DNA from: Cohnella thailandensis
GTDB lineage: Bacteria > Bacillota > Bacilli > Paenibacillales > Paenibacillaceae
Direction of reading: 5' to 3'
NCBI RefSeq assembly: GCF_014212135.1
Contig: NZ_JACJVQ010000017.1
Coordinates: forward strand, 62,001-126,000
DNA: 64,000 bases
Position 1 is the stretch's first letter; each line of letters opens with the position of its first letter. This document shows positions 27,659 through 37,009 of this stretch, piece after piece. Both the position numbers and the translations under genes were made by a program. Under the pieces are notes generated by a model. The model searched no databases. It was not told where the DNA came from and saw only the letters and a list, made by a program, of their open reading frames with translations.

Positions 27659-28462
27659 TTACCCCTTCACCGCCCCTGCCGTCATCCCCTTCATGAACGT
27701 GCGGGAGCCGAGCAGGAACAGGATGAGGAGAGGGATCGTCGTCATCGCGAGAGCGGCCATGCGGGCGGCATAGTCCGTCCGGTGGACGATGCCCAGGTTG
27801 GAGATGAAGACGGGCAGCGTATACCAATGAGAGTTGTTGATCGTCACGAGCGGGAGCAGGTAGTTGTTCCACGACCAGATAAACACGAGCGTGGACAGCG
27901 TGGCAAGTCCCGGCTTAATGATCGGCATGACGATACGGAACAGGATGCCGGGCTCCGAGCAGCCGTCGATCCGGGCGCATTCGAGCAGGTCGTTCGGGAC
28001 GGAGTCTCGCATGAATTGAATCATGAAGAACGCGCCGAACGGGAACGCCGCCCACGTGAGAATGACTGGCCAGAGCGTGTTGCCGAAGCCGAGCTGGCGC
28101 ATCTCGATAATGTAGCCGATGAGGCCGACCTGCGTCGGAACCATCATCGTCACGACGACGAACCATTGCAGCGCCCGGCGGCCCTTGAAGTTGAACTTGG
28201 CGACCGCATAGCCGATCGTCGTGCTGGTCAGCAGGGCGAGCAGGACGGCGCCGACCGATACGAGCAGGCTGTTGCCGTAGACCCGCGCGAAGTTGGACTC
28301 GAACACGGTACGAAGATTCTCGGCGACGTAGGAGCCGGGCAGCAGCGGAATGCCCTTGAACAGGTCTTCGTTGTAATGGGTTCCCATGACGAGCATGATG
28401 TAGAACGGGAACAGCGACAGAACCGACAGGACGATCAGACAGATCCACTTCAGCGCTCTCAT
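27659..28462 (-). CDS. Sugar ABC transporter permease (MalG-like)
   Basis: Inner-membrane permease of a carbohydrate importer, 267 residues, with six predicted helices. The ATPase-docking EAA loop reads ECARIDGCSEPGILFRIVMPIIKPG, close to the MalG consensus. The start is ATG 28462, overlapping the stop of the upstream permease in an ATGA arrangement; the much longer frame extending to 28945 is the antisense shadow of that gene. No ATPase gene is in the cluster, so the system must borrow a shared MsmX-type ATPase, as is common in Firmicutes (inference). Confidence 0.92.
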   Translation of the reverse strand: MRALKWICLIVLSVLSLFPFYIMLVMGTHYNEDLFKGIPLLPGSYVAENLRTVFESNFARVYGNSLLVSVGAVLLALLTSTTIGYAVAKFNFKGRRALQWFVVVTMMVPTQVGLIGYIIEMRQLGFGNTLWPVILTWAAFPFGAFFMIQFMRDSVPNDLLECARIDGCSEPGILFRIVMPIIKPGLATLSTLVFIWSWNNYLLPLVTINNSHWYTLPVFISNLGIVHRTDYAARMAALAMTTIPLLILFLLGSRTFMKGMTAGAVKG

Positions 28463-29412
28463 CGTCCATCCTCCTTCGGAGCGGTGATTTTGTAGCTGAT
28501 GATGGAGAACAGCACGATCAAGACGAACAGCGAATAGGCGATCGCGGAGGAATAGCCGAACCTCGTATTGGAGATGAACGAGTCGTCCACGAACTTCCAG
28601 ATAACGGTCAGGGCCGTGTTGTCCGGACCGCCGACTTGAGCCGAGCCCGACCAGCCGCCGTACAGCAGCTTCGGTTCGTCGAACAGCTGCAGGCCGTTGA
28701 TGACGGAGGTTACCACGAGGAAAACGGTGATGTTGCGCAATAGAGGCATCGTGATCCGGGTAAACGTATGGAAGCCGGTCGAGCCGTCGATTTTGGCCGC
28801 CTCGTAGACGTCTTGCGGGATAGCCGTCATGCCCGCGATGTAGATGACCATGAAGTAGCCCAAGTTGCGCCAGACGACCATCAGCGCGATGATCATCCGG
28901 GACGTCCATTCGCCTTGGAGCCAATAGATGCCTTCCGTCAACCATCCGAACTTAAGCAGGACAAGGTTGATCAATCCGGTCTGCCAATCGAACAGGTAAG
29001 AGAAAATAAAGCCGATGGCGACGGGAGTCGTGATGTATGGGAGGAAGTTGACCGTCTGGAACAGCTTTCTTCCCTTGTTCAGCTGGAACGTCCAGTAGGC
29101 GAGCAGCACCCCGACGATCAAGGTGGCCGGGATGGACATGAGCATCATGATCAAGGTATTCGACAGCGACTTGAAGAACAGCGGATCGCGCGTCAGCAGG
29201 TCTTCGTAATTGCGGAAGCCGATATAGGTCTTGGCTCCGATCCCGTTCCAGTCATGCAAGCTGAGAATAAACGAATAGACGACGGGGTAGAGTTGGAAGG
29301 CCGCATACGCCAGCACGAAGGGCAGCGCGAAAAGATAGGGCCACGCGAGTGGCCCCCATCTTCGTCTGCCGAGCATGCCGGTCGATGTCCGGGCCTGTTG
29401 GTTCGCTTGCAT
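28459..29412 (-). CDS. Sugar ABC transporter permease (MalF-like)
   Basis: 317-residue permease with six predicted helices and the EAA loop YEAAKIDGSTGFHTFTRITMPLL. It forms the membrane pore with the 27659 permease and receives sugar from the 29435 lipoprotein. The start is ATG 29412, because AGAGGG ends 6 nt upstream; the ATG at 29418 abuts that site. The intergenic distance from the binding-protein gene is only 22 bp, so the three genes form one operon. Confidence 0.92.
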   Translation of the reverse strand: MQANQQARTSTGMLGRRRWGPLAWPYLFALPFVLAYAAFQLYPVVYSFILSLHDWNGIGAKTYIGFRNYEDLLTRDPLFFKSLSNTLIMMLMSIPATLIVGVLLAYWTFQLNKGRKLFQTVNFLPYITTPVAIGFIFSYLFDWQTGLINLVLLKFGWLTEGIYWLQGEWTSRMIIALMVVWRNLGYFMVIYIAGMTAIPQDVYEAAKIDGSTGFHTFTRITMPLLRNITVFLVVTSVINGLQLFDEPKLLYGGWSGSAQVGGPDNTALTVIWKFVDDSFISNTRFGYSSAIAYSLFVLIVLFSIISYKITAPKEDGR

Positions 29413-29434
29413 CGGCATCCCTCTTTTTAGGCTT

Positions 29435-30811
29435 TTATTTCACGGTGGCGTCGTTGGCCTTGTTCTGAACCTCGGTGACGAATTTCTTGAGCGCCGCGCC
29501 GGAGTCGATCGAGGTATCCTTCGTCCAGAGCGGATACAGCGAGTTGAAGACGCCGTCCACGATGGAGTCGTATTTCGTTTGAGGTTCGCCCTTGACTCCC
29601 GGAACGATGGTGTCCATAAAGTACTTCGCCAGGTTCTGGCCGCCGAAGAAGTCGTCGTACGCGCCCTTCTCCGTAAGCACTTGCGGGTTGTTCTCGTAGA
29701 ACGACTTGACGCCGGGCATATTGCCGAACGTCTTGAAGTTGAACAGGCCGCCGTCATCGGACAAGTAAGCGAATTGAATATAGGCCCAAGCCGCTTCTTT
29801 CACTTTGCTGTCCTTGTAAATGCTGACCGAGGTGCCGCCGCGCGTGAAGCTGCCCTCCGGCGCTTTGACGAGGCCCCAACGGCCGCTTCCTTCCGTGTCG
29901 TTGGCGGAGATATGCCACTTCGGTCCCCATGGCGCCATCGGATAGAAGAGGAATTCGCCCTTCGCCATGGAGGAGGCCCAAGCCGGCGTCCACAGCTCGT
30001 TCTTGCCCAGGATGCCCGCGTCGCGCATCTTGAACAGCGTCTCGACCGGTTTCTGCATCTTCCCGGTCAGGTTAATCTCGGTTCCGTTGATATAGGAATC
30101 CGCATTCTGGCCGCGAAGCACGAGGAAGGCGTCGCCGAGGCCCGGGAACATGAGCACCTTGCCGCCGCTCTTGTCCTTGACTTCCTTGCCCTTCTCGATG
30201 AAGGAGTCCCAATCCGACAGCAGCTTCTCCAGCTCGGCCGGATCGTCCGTTCCGAGATATTCCTTCGCGAGGTCGCGGCGGAAGGCCAGGCCGGCCGGGG
30301 CGATCGCTTGGTCGACGCCGACGAGCTCGCCCTTCGGGTTGCTTAGCAGCGGCGGGAGGTAATCGAGCAGCTCGCCGCGGTCGAAGTCGTATGGAGCCGC
30401 TTCCAAATTGTCGAGCACGTCGAGGTCGAACAGCTTGCCCCGGTAAGCCATCTCGCCGAGAATGATGTCCGGCACGTCGGACCCGGAGGCGATTCCGCTC
30501 TGCAGCTTCTGCAAGTAATCGTTCGGGTTGACGACGGTCACTTCGACCTTGATGTTCGGGTACTTCTTGTTGAACTCCGGAATCATGCCCTTCTGGAACG
30601 TCTCGTCCCAGTCCCAGATCTTGACGGTCCCCTTCAGGTCCGCCGGATTCGAGCCGGCGGCCGCGCTCGCGCTCGCCCCTCCGGACGGTGCGGGAGATTC
30701 GGACGCCGCGGACTTGCCGTTGTCGTTGCTTCCGCAAGCGGAAAGCAATCCTGCGAGCATCACGGTCGCGGAAGCGGCCGATGCCCACTTCTTCATGGTG
30801 GTCAATGCCAA
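29435..30811 (-). CDS. Sugar-binding lipoprotein of an ABC importer
   Basis: Family 1 extracellular solute-binding protein, 458 residues. The signal peptide ends in the lipobox LLSACGSN, so the cysteine near residue 26 is lipidated. A Ser/Ala/Gly-rich linker follows, then the mature domain (GTVKIWDWDETFQKG onward, with the LLSDWDSFIEKGKEV segment). The start is probably TTG 30811: an AAGGAGGG ribosome site lies about 6 nt upstream, whereas the in-frame ATG at 30796 is too far from it. A cre-like palindrome sits just upstream. The sugar is unknown; the family usually binds oligosaccharides. Confidence 0.93.
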   Translation of the reverse strand: MALTTMKKWASAASATVMLAGLLSACGSNDNGKSAASESPAPSGGASASAAAGSNPADLKGTVKIWDWDETFQKGMIPEFNKKYPNIKVEVTVVNPNDYLQKLQSGIASGSDVPDIILGEMAYRGKLFDLDVLDNLEAAPYDFDRGELLDYLPPLLSNPKGELVGVDQAIAPAGLAFRRDLAKEYLGTDDPAELEKLLSDWDSFIEKGKEVKDKSGGKVLMFPGLGDAFLVLRGQNADSYINGTEINLTGKMQKPVETLFKMRDAGILGKNELWTPAWASSMAKGEFLFYPMAPWGPKWHISANDTEGSGRWGLVKAPEGSFTRGGTSVSIYKDSKVKEAAWAYIQFAYLSDDGGLFNFKTFGNMPGVKSFYENNPQVLTEKGAYDDFFGGQNLAKYFMDTIVPGVKGEPQTKYDSIVDGVFNSLYPLWTKDTSIDSGAALKKFVTEVQNKANDATVK

Positions 30812-30833
30812 GTGAAACCCTCCTTTTTCTATG

Positions 30834-30849
30834 TGGAAAGCGCTTTCTG
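30834..30849 (-). promoter_or_regulatory. Candidate cre site (CcpA operator) upstream of the sugar ABC operon
   Basis: TGGAAAGCGCTTTCTG contains the perfect palindrome GAAAGCGCTTTC (30836-30847), matching the cre pattern. It lies about 10 bp upstream of the ribosome site of the binding-protein gene, which suggests catabolite repression. Confidence 0.65.
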
Positions 30850-30932
30850 TATTTCATCGTAACAGCGGAGCCGGGCGGGCAAAACGAGTCAAAACGGTTA
30901 TTTTGTATAAAATCCGGCGATGGGTTCGATTT

Positions 30933-32690
30933 TTAGTTATGCCGGTAAGGCAGACGAACCGCGACAATCGTGCCTTGGCCTTCCGCATTGCCGATATGGA
31001 TGCCGTACGGCTCGCCGTAATGGTAACGAATCCGTTCGCGAATGTTCTTCAGTCCGATTCCTCTCGTTCGTTCTCCCGCAGCCGATTGTGCCGTATCCGT
31101 CGGGGAGTCGTTCCGCTCGTCTTCCGCGGCCGGAATGCCGGCGCCGTTGTCCTCCACCTCCAGAATCAGCACATGAGGCTGCTCCAGATAGGCCCGGATG
31201 ACGATGAGGCCTTCTTCTTCGCGCTCGACGGGGAACAAGCCGTGAAGAATCGCGTTCTCGACGAGGGGCTGCAAGATCATTCGGGGAAGGATAGCATCCG
31301 TCAGTGCGGATTCGATCTCCCACTTCAGGTCGAACTTGCCGGGATAGCGGGTCTGCTGAATGGCCGCGTAGCGATCGACGATACGCCGTTCTTCCTCCAG
31401 GGTGGCGAACACGGTGCCTTCGCCGGTCTTGACGGTGTCTTGCAGGATGGCGATGAGCGCTTGGGTCATCTCGACGGCTTGGCGATTGCGCTCGGCATGG
31501 GTCAGATAGATGACCGTGTTCAGCGTGTTGTAGATGAAGTGCGGATTGATCTGCGCCATCAGAAGGTCGATCTGCATTCTCCGCTTCGTCTCCTCGTCCC
31601 GGAGCGAGGTCTCCATGTTCCGCTTAAGATCGGCGACCATGCGGTTGAAGCCGTTTCCCAGAATCTCCAGCTCGTCCTTGCTGCGGATCGCGACGCTGGT
31701 CTGCAGATCGCCGACGGACACCCGCTTCATGGCATGAGTAAGCCGGGACAAGGGCTTGGTCAGATTAAGGACGATAGGCAGCATGATGAGCAGGCTGATC
31801 AAGAAGCCGATGCCGATCATGGCGATGTAATAATAAAAGATGTTGTTGATCTTGGCGAAGAGGGCGGACTTGGAGAGCATGGCCGCCTGAATCCAGCCTT
31901 GGCTCATCGAGTCGTTGACGAGAACGATTCTGCTCTTGTCTTCCAGGTAGTAGTCCCCGTTCTCGATCGCCCGTCTCATGAAGCCGTTCTGTTCGGTCGA
32001 GGCTTCCGACGGAGACCGATACAAGACCCCGCCCGAACCGGACAACAGCTCGATACCGGCGAAATCTCCCGAGCTCTGGGCGAACGCCTCGTCGATCTCG
32101 GAATACGCGAAGTCGAGGATCAGGTAGCTGTCGCTCGTCTCGTTCATGCCGATAGGACGGTATTTGAGCACGTAGCTGACCGTCTGGCGGTTGCCGCTGA
32201 GGAAGAAGAAGGGGTGGGGATCGGAGAACCCGCTTCGCATCTGCTTCTGTTTCTCGAACCACGGCTGCTTCAGGTACTCCGCGAAGTAATCCTCGTAACC
32301 GGAGTTGTTGGAGAAGGTCTCTCCGTCCGGACGGACGATCAGGGCGTTAAGAATAAAGTCGTTCAGCGCGGTAAACCTCTTCAGCTTCTCCTGGACCGTA
32401 TTTTTGCGAAAATAGTTCTCTTCGTAGCTGTTACTAGGGGGATCGTAGACAAGCTCGCGGATCTCTTCGTCCGAAACGATGTATTCGGCGGTCTTGACGA
32501 CCTGATCCTGAAGCCGTTTCAGCTGGGAAGAGATCTGGGCAAGCTTCGTCTTGCTGTCCTTTATCGATTGGTCGCGAATGATATCGGTTGCGTAATCGTA
32601 AGTCAGAAACCCGCTTAGAAGCAGGGAGACGGAGACGACGAGCAGCGTGCTGGCGATGATTTTGGTTCGGATCTTCATTCTCGGCATCAT
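30933..32690 (-). CDS. YesM-type sensor histidine kinase
   Basis: 585-residue membrane kinase. An N-terminal helix (about residues 10-32), an extracellular sensor region of about 250 residues and a second helix (about 285-310) precede a HAMP domain. The His_kinase domain has QINPHFIYNTLN, with the phosphoacceptor His, and the HATPase domain has EDNGAGIP and GIGLKNIRERI. It pairs with the AraC-type regulator encoded directly upstream; the two genes overlap in an ATGA. Such pairs usually sense a sugar or its binding protein and switch on the adjacent ABC importer, which lies 122 bp downstream here. Confidence 0.92.
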   Translation of the reverse strand: MMPRMKIRTKIIASTLLVVSVSLLLSGFLTYDYATDIIRDQSIKDSKTKLAQISSQLKRLQDQVVKTAEYIVSDEEIRELVYDPPSNSYEENYFRKNTVQEKLKRFTALNDFILNALIVRPDGETFSNNSGYEDYFAEYLKQPWFEKQKQMRSGFSDPHPFFFLSGNRQTVSYVLKYRPIGMNETSDSYLILDFAYSEIDEAFAQSSGDFAGIELLSGSGGVLYRSPSEASTEQNGFMRRAIENGDYYLEDKSRIVLVNDSMSQGWIQAAMLSKSALFAKINNIFYYYIAMIGIGFLISLLIMLPIVLNLTKPLSRLTHAMKRVSVGDLQTSVAIRSKDELEILGNGFNRMVADLKRNMETSLRDEETKRRMQIDLLMAQINPHFIYNTLNTVIYLTHAERNRQAVEMTQALIAILQDTVKTGEGTVFATLEEERRIVDRYAAIQQTRYPGKFDLKWEIESALTDAILPRMILQPLVENAILHGLFPVEREEEGLIVIRAYLEQPHVLILEVEDNGAGIPAAEDERNDSPTDTAQSAAGERTRGIGLKNIRERIRYHYGEPYGIHIGNAEGQGTIVAVRLPYRHN

Positions 32691-34249
32691 GGATTTCGCC
32701 CATCCACATATTCAAGAGGAGTCCGTCCGGTGGCCTTGCGGAACACCTGGCTGAAGTATTGGCTGTTGCGGTAGCCGACCTTCTCCGCGATCTCGTATAT
32801 TTTGAGGCGTCCCTCTCTTAGCAGGCGCTTGGCCTGTTCGATTCGGACCTGGGTCAAGGCGTCCAGGACGGTCTGCCCGGTCTCCTCCTTGAACACGTGG
32901 CGCAGATGGTCCCGGCTGATGCCGAGCTTCTCGGCGATCGCATCGGCGGTCACTTCCTCGGAATAATGCTCGCGTATGTGCTCGAGCGCCTGTCTGACCT
33001 TGCGGGAGTAATTAGCGGAACCCTCCGGCGCGGCGAGCCTTTGAGCGAATTGCCCTCGAAACCAGTCGCGAATGCCTTCCAGCCGGATCCAATCGTCCGG
33101 AATGCCGCCTGCTTCGAACCAATTGCGGTCGATGGCAGGGAGCCCGGAGGAGATTCGCATCCGATTCAGGATCAAGGCCAGTTGCCGGCAGCACTCGGCC
33201 AGGCCGCGAACATCCCGCGCGCGCGCGGCCTGTTCGAACAGGCGAACGAGAATTCCGTCGAGCGCGGCGAAGTCGCGCGCCCTTGCGGCGTTCTCCAGCT
33301 CGGCGATGCTTGGCTCCCAGTTCAGGCGAGCTTCGTCGAACGAAGAGGAATCGCTTTCAACGAAAGAAGTGATCCTTGGCCCGTCGAATACGGTTCTCTC
33401 CAGCGTTCTTAGCGCAGACGCATAAGCGTCGGGAAGCGATCTCCATTCTTGCAGCTTCTCAGAGACTGCGACGGATACCGTGCCTCCGTTCCGCTGCTGG
33501 ATATCGGAGCGTATTCGTTCGATGGCCGCGAGCAGGCGTTCTCTCTTGCGGCCTTCGCTCACTCCGCTCTCCCGATAGAGAACGCAGAGAGCATCGCCGA
33601 TCGCAACCGAACATACAAGAGTCAGGAACTCGTCGTCGCGTTCTCTTCCGGCGATTTCGGGCGGGTTCGGCGCCGGGGACTCCGTGCCTGTGGAAGTATC
33701 CGCCAGGACGGGGAATGGCTTATCCGGACGGAGGACGGCAAGGCGATACGCTTGTCCGTCCGCCATCGTTCCCGCAACCGTTCTCCATTGCTCGACAGTT
33801 AATCTTCTATGGGCGAGGAGCTCTCCGAACAGCTGTCGGCGCACCGTATCCTGAAGGGTGGAGGCGCTCCGAAGCTCGTCGCGAAGACGATTCAGCTCCG
33901 GCGTTAAGCTATCCGAATCCATCTCGTGCTTCACCCAATAATCGAAGATGCCGAGCTTCATCGCTTCCTTGGCGTACTCGAACTCTTTATGCGAGGTCAG
34001 CAGTACGATACGCGGTTTAAGACCGGCTTCCATCACGGATTTGGCGAGCTCGAGACCGCTCATGATCGGCATCCGGATGTCTACGATCATCAGATCGGGC
34101 TGCAGCTCCAATGCGACTGACAGCGCTTTCTTCGGATTGGAGACGCTGTCCTTTACTACGAAGCCGAGAGAGTCCCAGTCGACCAACCGTCTCATGTGCT
34201 CCATAGCGAGAATCTCGTCGTCGACCATCAATACGGTAATTTTTCTCAT
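32687..34249 (-). CDS. YesN-type response regulator with AraC HTH
   Basis: 520 residues. The receiver domain (1-120) has the acidic pair near residue 10 (VDDE), phosphoacceptor Asp in MIVDIRMPIMSG and Lys in the VKHEM region. A variable central region of about 280 residues follows. The C-terminal AraC-type double HTH has ADAIAEKLGISRDHLRHVFKEETG and AEKVGYRNSQYFSQVFRKATG. It overlaps the kinase gene by 4 bp and should activate the downstream sugar importer (inference). No other operon-end marker separates it from the ABC genes except the 122-bp gap with the cre-like site. Confidence 0.92.
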   Translation of the reverse strand: MRKITVLMVDDEILAMEHMRRLVDWDSLGFVVKDSVSNPKKALSVALELQPDLMIVDIRMPIMSGLELAKSVMEAGLKPRIVLLTSHKEFEYAKEAMKLGIFDYWVKHEMDSDSLTPELNRLRDELRSASTLQDTVRRQLFGELLAHRRLTVEQWRTVAGTMADGQAYRLAVLRPDKPFPVLADTSTGTESPAPNPPEIAGRERDDEFLTLVCSVAIGDALCVLYRESGVSEGRKRERLLAAIERIRSDIQQRNGGTVSVAVSEKLQEWRSLPDAYASALRTLERTVFDGPRITSFVESDSSSFDEARLNWEPSIAELENAARARDFAALDGILVRLFEQAARARDVRGLAECCRQLALILNRMRISSGLPAIDRNWFEAGGIPDDWIRLEGIRDWFRGQFAQRLAAPEGSANYSRKVRQALEHIREHYSEEVTADAIAEKLGISRDHLRHVFKEETGQTVLDALTQVRIEQAKRLLREGRLKIYEIAEKVGYRNSQYFSQVFRKATGRTPLEYVDGRNP

Positions 34250-34450
34250 GGGGAAGCACCTACTCCAGCAAAATTCGTTCTACTCATTGTGAAGGGAGCG
34301 GAGGGAAGGCGTCAAGAAGGGAATCCAGTACGATGGACAAGCGCTGAACGAAGAGGAACCGGCCTCGATCATTTCGACGGCGCGTATATGTCTCTTCAGA
34401 GACGATCGAGTGGGTAAGACGGAATTCAAACGATTAAGATACGATAAAAA

Positions 34451-34485
34451 GAAGGCGGCCGGGGAGAGACTCCCAAGCCGCCTTC
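34451..34485 (-). terminator. Terminator of the luciferase-like gene
   Basis: Stem GAAGGCGGC/GCCGCCTTC, followed on the minus strand by TTTTT. Confidence 0.85.
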
Positions 34486-34491
34486 TTCCAC

Positions 34492-35490
34492 TTACAACAA
34501 CACCCCGGCCAACATCCTAAGCGACCGCAGCCGAATCTCCTGGCTCGGTCCCGAGGCGACGATCATGACTTCGTCGAAGCCGTACTTCGCTTGATCGGCG
34601 CGAAGCTGGTCGGCGATGTCGGAAGGGGTTCCGACGAGATGGAGACCACGGTCCCGGTTCGACTGGATGAACGAGCGGTCCATCTCGGTGAGCGGGTAGT
34701 CGCGGGCTTCTTCGGGGGTGAGCTGCTGCTGCAGGCGGCCTTTCATGAGGAAGAGACGTCCGAGATCGACGGGCAGCGCGTTGAATTCGGCTTCCTCGAC
34801 CGTATCCGCGACCGTGACGGCATACGTGACGCTGATGACCGGCTTCTCCATGAACGCGGAAGGCATGAAGTTTCTCTTGTACGTGTCGAAGATCTCCTTC
34901 GACATCTCCCCGTTGAAGAATTGCGCGAACGAATAGCCGACGCCCATGCGACCCGTGCGGATGGCGCTGTTGCCGGTCGAACCGAGCAGCCAAGCCTCCG
35001 GCAAGACGACGTCGGTCGGCGTCGTGACGATCTCGTCGTGAAGCGAATCTTCGACGGCCTTGTCGTTCAATAACTCCAATATCGTATGGAGCTTATCGTA
35101 GAGATCCGTAGGAATGTAAGGCCGGCCAACCGCCAGCGCTTGGGTAGACCGGTGGTCGCCTCCCGGAGCCCGTCCGACGCCGAAGTCGATGCGGCCGGGC
35201 GCCAGGGCGCTCAGCGTCTTGAACACTTCCGCCAGTTTATATGGGGCGTAGTGCATCATCATGACGCCGCCCGTTCCGATGCGGATGCTCTTCGTCTTGG
35301 CCGCGAGGAACGAAGCGGTGATCTCGGGAGCGCTGCTCGCGAGGGTGCGGAGATTATGGTGCTCGGCCATCCACATGCGGTGGTAACCCAATTCGTCCGC
35401 CAATACGGCCGTCTCGACGGCGTTCCGAAGCGCTCCCGTCGCGGTATTGCCCTTGGCGATCGGGGCTTGGTCCAGGATGCCTATTTTCAT
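34492..35490 (-). CDS. LLM-class flavin-dependent oxidoreductase
   Basis: Luciferase-like monooxygenase superfamily, 332 residues, TIM-barrel fold. The typical start MKIGILDQAPIAKG, LADELGYHRMWMAEHHN and GRIDFGVGRAPGGDH are visible; these identify the MsnO8-like subgroup with unknown substrate. It would use FMNH2 or F420-type flavin with oxygen. The gene is monocistronic with a terminator directly behind it. Its neighbours on both sides are on the same strand but unrelated. Confidence 0.9.
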   Translation of the reverse strand: MKIGILDQAPIAKGNTATGALRNAVETAVLADELGYHRMWMAEHHNLRTLASSAPEITASFLAAKTKSIRIGTGGVMMMHYAPYKLAEVFKTLSALAPGRIDFGVGRAPGGDHRSTQALAVGRPYIPTDLYDKLHTILELLNDKAVEDSLHDEIVTTPTDVVLPEAWLLGSTGNSAIRTGRMGVGYSFAQFFNGEMSKEIFDTYKRNFMPSAFMEKPVISVTYAVTVADTVEEAEFNALPVDLGRLFLMKGRLQQQLTPEEARDYPLTEMDRSFIQSNRDRGLHLVGTPSDIADQLRADQAKYGFDEVMIVASGPSQEIRLRSLRMLAGVLL

Positions 35491-35577
35491 ATCGGTAACC
35501 TTCCCTTCCTGTAAGCGATGGCTTCTCTTATACTGTAATATTTATTATCACAGATATCGCGGCCATACGCAATGAAG

Positions 35578-35620
35578 AAAGCCGACGAGGCTGCTTTACC
35601 CAAGCGAACTCATCGGCTTT
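35578..35620 (-). terminator. Terminator of the GNAT gene
   Basis: Stem AAAGCCGA-GAG with CTC-TCGGCTTT around one mismatch and a loop of about 19 nt. The flank is T-containing on the minus strand. Confidence 0.65.
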
Positions 35621-35635
35621 ACATCCAATAACCGG

Positions 35636-36154
35636 TTACTTTACGATATCGACGGCATCCAGCCGCTTCTCCATCACGAAGTCGTCCATCACGTACCCAT
35701 TGCCGATGTCGGCGACTTGCGTACGCACGGTGCGAAAGCCTTTCTTCTCGTAGACGGCGATCGATCCGTCGTTGCGGCGGTTGACCGTAAGCCAGATGGC
35801 CGTTAAACCGCGCTCCTTGCAGATCTCCTCCAAATACTCGAACGCTCGGCTGGCGTAGCCTTTTCCCCGATGGGCCTTCCGAATGTAGAACTTGCTCAGG
35901 AACAGCTTGCCCTCCTCCGGCTTGACCGCCATATAGCCGACCGGCTCCGTCTCCGAAATAAGCAAATAGTAGGAATATCCGCCTCTTCGCGCTTGATCCG
36001 CGATGGCCGCGGGAGATTGGAACCGATCCACCATGTATTCGATTTGCGCTTTGGCGAGGATCGCGCCGTAATGCTCGTTCCAGATCTCGTCCGCCAGCCG
36101 CGCGACCAGCCCGATTTGTTCGTCTGTTTGAATGAGGGAGAAAGTTAAGGACAT
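35636..36154 (-). CDS. GNAT-family N-acetyltransferase
   Basis: 172 residues with the whole GNAT fold: N-terminal helices, the beta-4 KLFLSKFYI, the acetyl-CoA pyrophosphate loop RKAHRGKGYASRAF, and the C-terminal LTVNRRNDGSIAVYEKKGFRTV. The acceptor substrate cannot be told; it resembles the YkwB/spermidine-like acetyltransferases only in general layout. It is a stand-alone gene. Confidence 0.9.
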   Translation of the reverse strand: MSLTFSLIQTDEQIGLVARLADEIWNEHYGAILAKAQIEYMVDRFQSPAAIADQARRGGYSYYLLISETEPVGYMAVKPEEGKLFLSKFYIRKAHRGKGYASRAFEYLEEICKERGLTAIWLTVNRRNDGSIAVYEKKGFRTVRTQVADIGNGYVMDDFVMEKRLDAVDIVK

Positions 36155-36231
36155 GGACGGAAGTCTCCTTTGTTTCGGACGTTCTTCGTTCCATTCCTAT
36201 GATAAATGAATCCTCCCGTTTTGCAAACGGC

Positions 36232-36945
36232 TCAACTCTTCCGGTTAACCTGCTCAAACGTCTGAACGAGCATGCCGTCCCCCTCCAACCATTCGGCGAG
36301 AAAAACGTCCCGGACATCGGTTACTTTCTGCGCATGAAGCTGATTCTCCAACCATTTTTCGTTTCTGCCCATGTCTCTCAATTCATCGAGCAGCAGCTCC
36401 CCGTCCCGAATGACGGTCACCGGAACTTGAACTGCCTTCTGGGGGAGCTTAAAGTCTTCCTGGGTCGTTTTTTGATAGGGCGATTTTTTGAGGATGCTGA
36501 TGGATCCGTTGGATTCCAGATAGCAATAGGCAACCTCCCGGATGGAGAACGTCTCCGATTGCCGAAGAAGGCTTTGGAGCTGGTTGAGGTTCATCCGGCT
36601 TTTTTTGAGCTGCTCCCGGTTCACGATGCCGTTATGGATCAGGACGGTCGGCTTCCCTTCGAAAATTTTGCGCAAGCGAAGGAACTTCTGTCCCAGAATC
36701 TCGACGGCTAACAAGAGCAAAGCCCAGAGCATCATGGAGTAAACGATGTAGAGAACGCCGATTCTCTCATCGTAAAGCGCGTTGCCGAGCAGCTCCCCGA
36801 GTACGATAGCCGCGATGAAGGTGAAGGGGGATATTTGATTGATGACTTTTTTGCCTAATATCTTCACGATTAGAAACAACAAGAAAAAGCCGACGACAAT
36901 CTCGATCGTCAAATGCCAAACGCGCAATTCTACGGAGACCTCCAA
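36232..36945 (-). CDS. DUF421 (YetF/YcaP-like) membrane protein
   Basis: 237 residues. Three N-terminal membrane helices (about residues 11-31, 38-58 and 62-84) are followed by the soluble YetF domain with the signature KPTVLIHNGIVNREQLKKSRMNLNQL and a conserved Arg/Glu segment SETFSIREVAYCYLESNGSISILKK. Members are found in many spore formers (some sit in the spore membrane) with no settled function. It is a single gene between GNAT and a papain-like protein gene, all leftward. Confidence 0.85.
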   Translation of the reverse strand: MEVSVELRVWHLTIEIVVGFFLLFLIVKILGKKVINQISPFTFIAAIVLGELLGNALYDERIGVLYIVYSMMLWALLLLAVEILGQKFLRLRKIFEGKPTVLIHNGIVNREQLKKSRMNLNQLQSLLRQSETFSIREVAYCYLESNGSISILKKSPYQKTTQEDFKLPQKAVQVPVTVIRDGELLLDELRDMGRNEKWLENQLHAQKVTDVRDVFLAEWLEGDGMLVQTFEQVNRKS

Positions 36946-37009
36946 TGAGCGATGCTATAGACAGTATTAACGGCAGCGCAAGGGTTGAAACCACCCTCCC
37001 GGAATCCCG

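Noticed and set aside
28463..28945. N-terminal extension of the MalG-like permease
   Set aside because: It overlaps the MalF-like gene on the same strand in another frame; the ATGA overlap at 28459-28462 gives the natural start.
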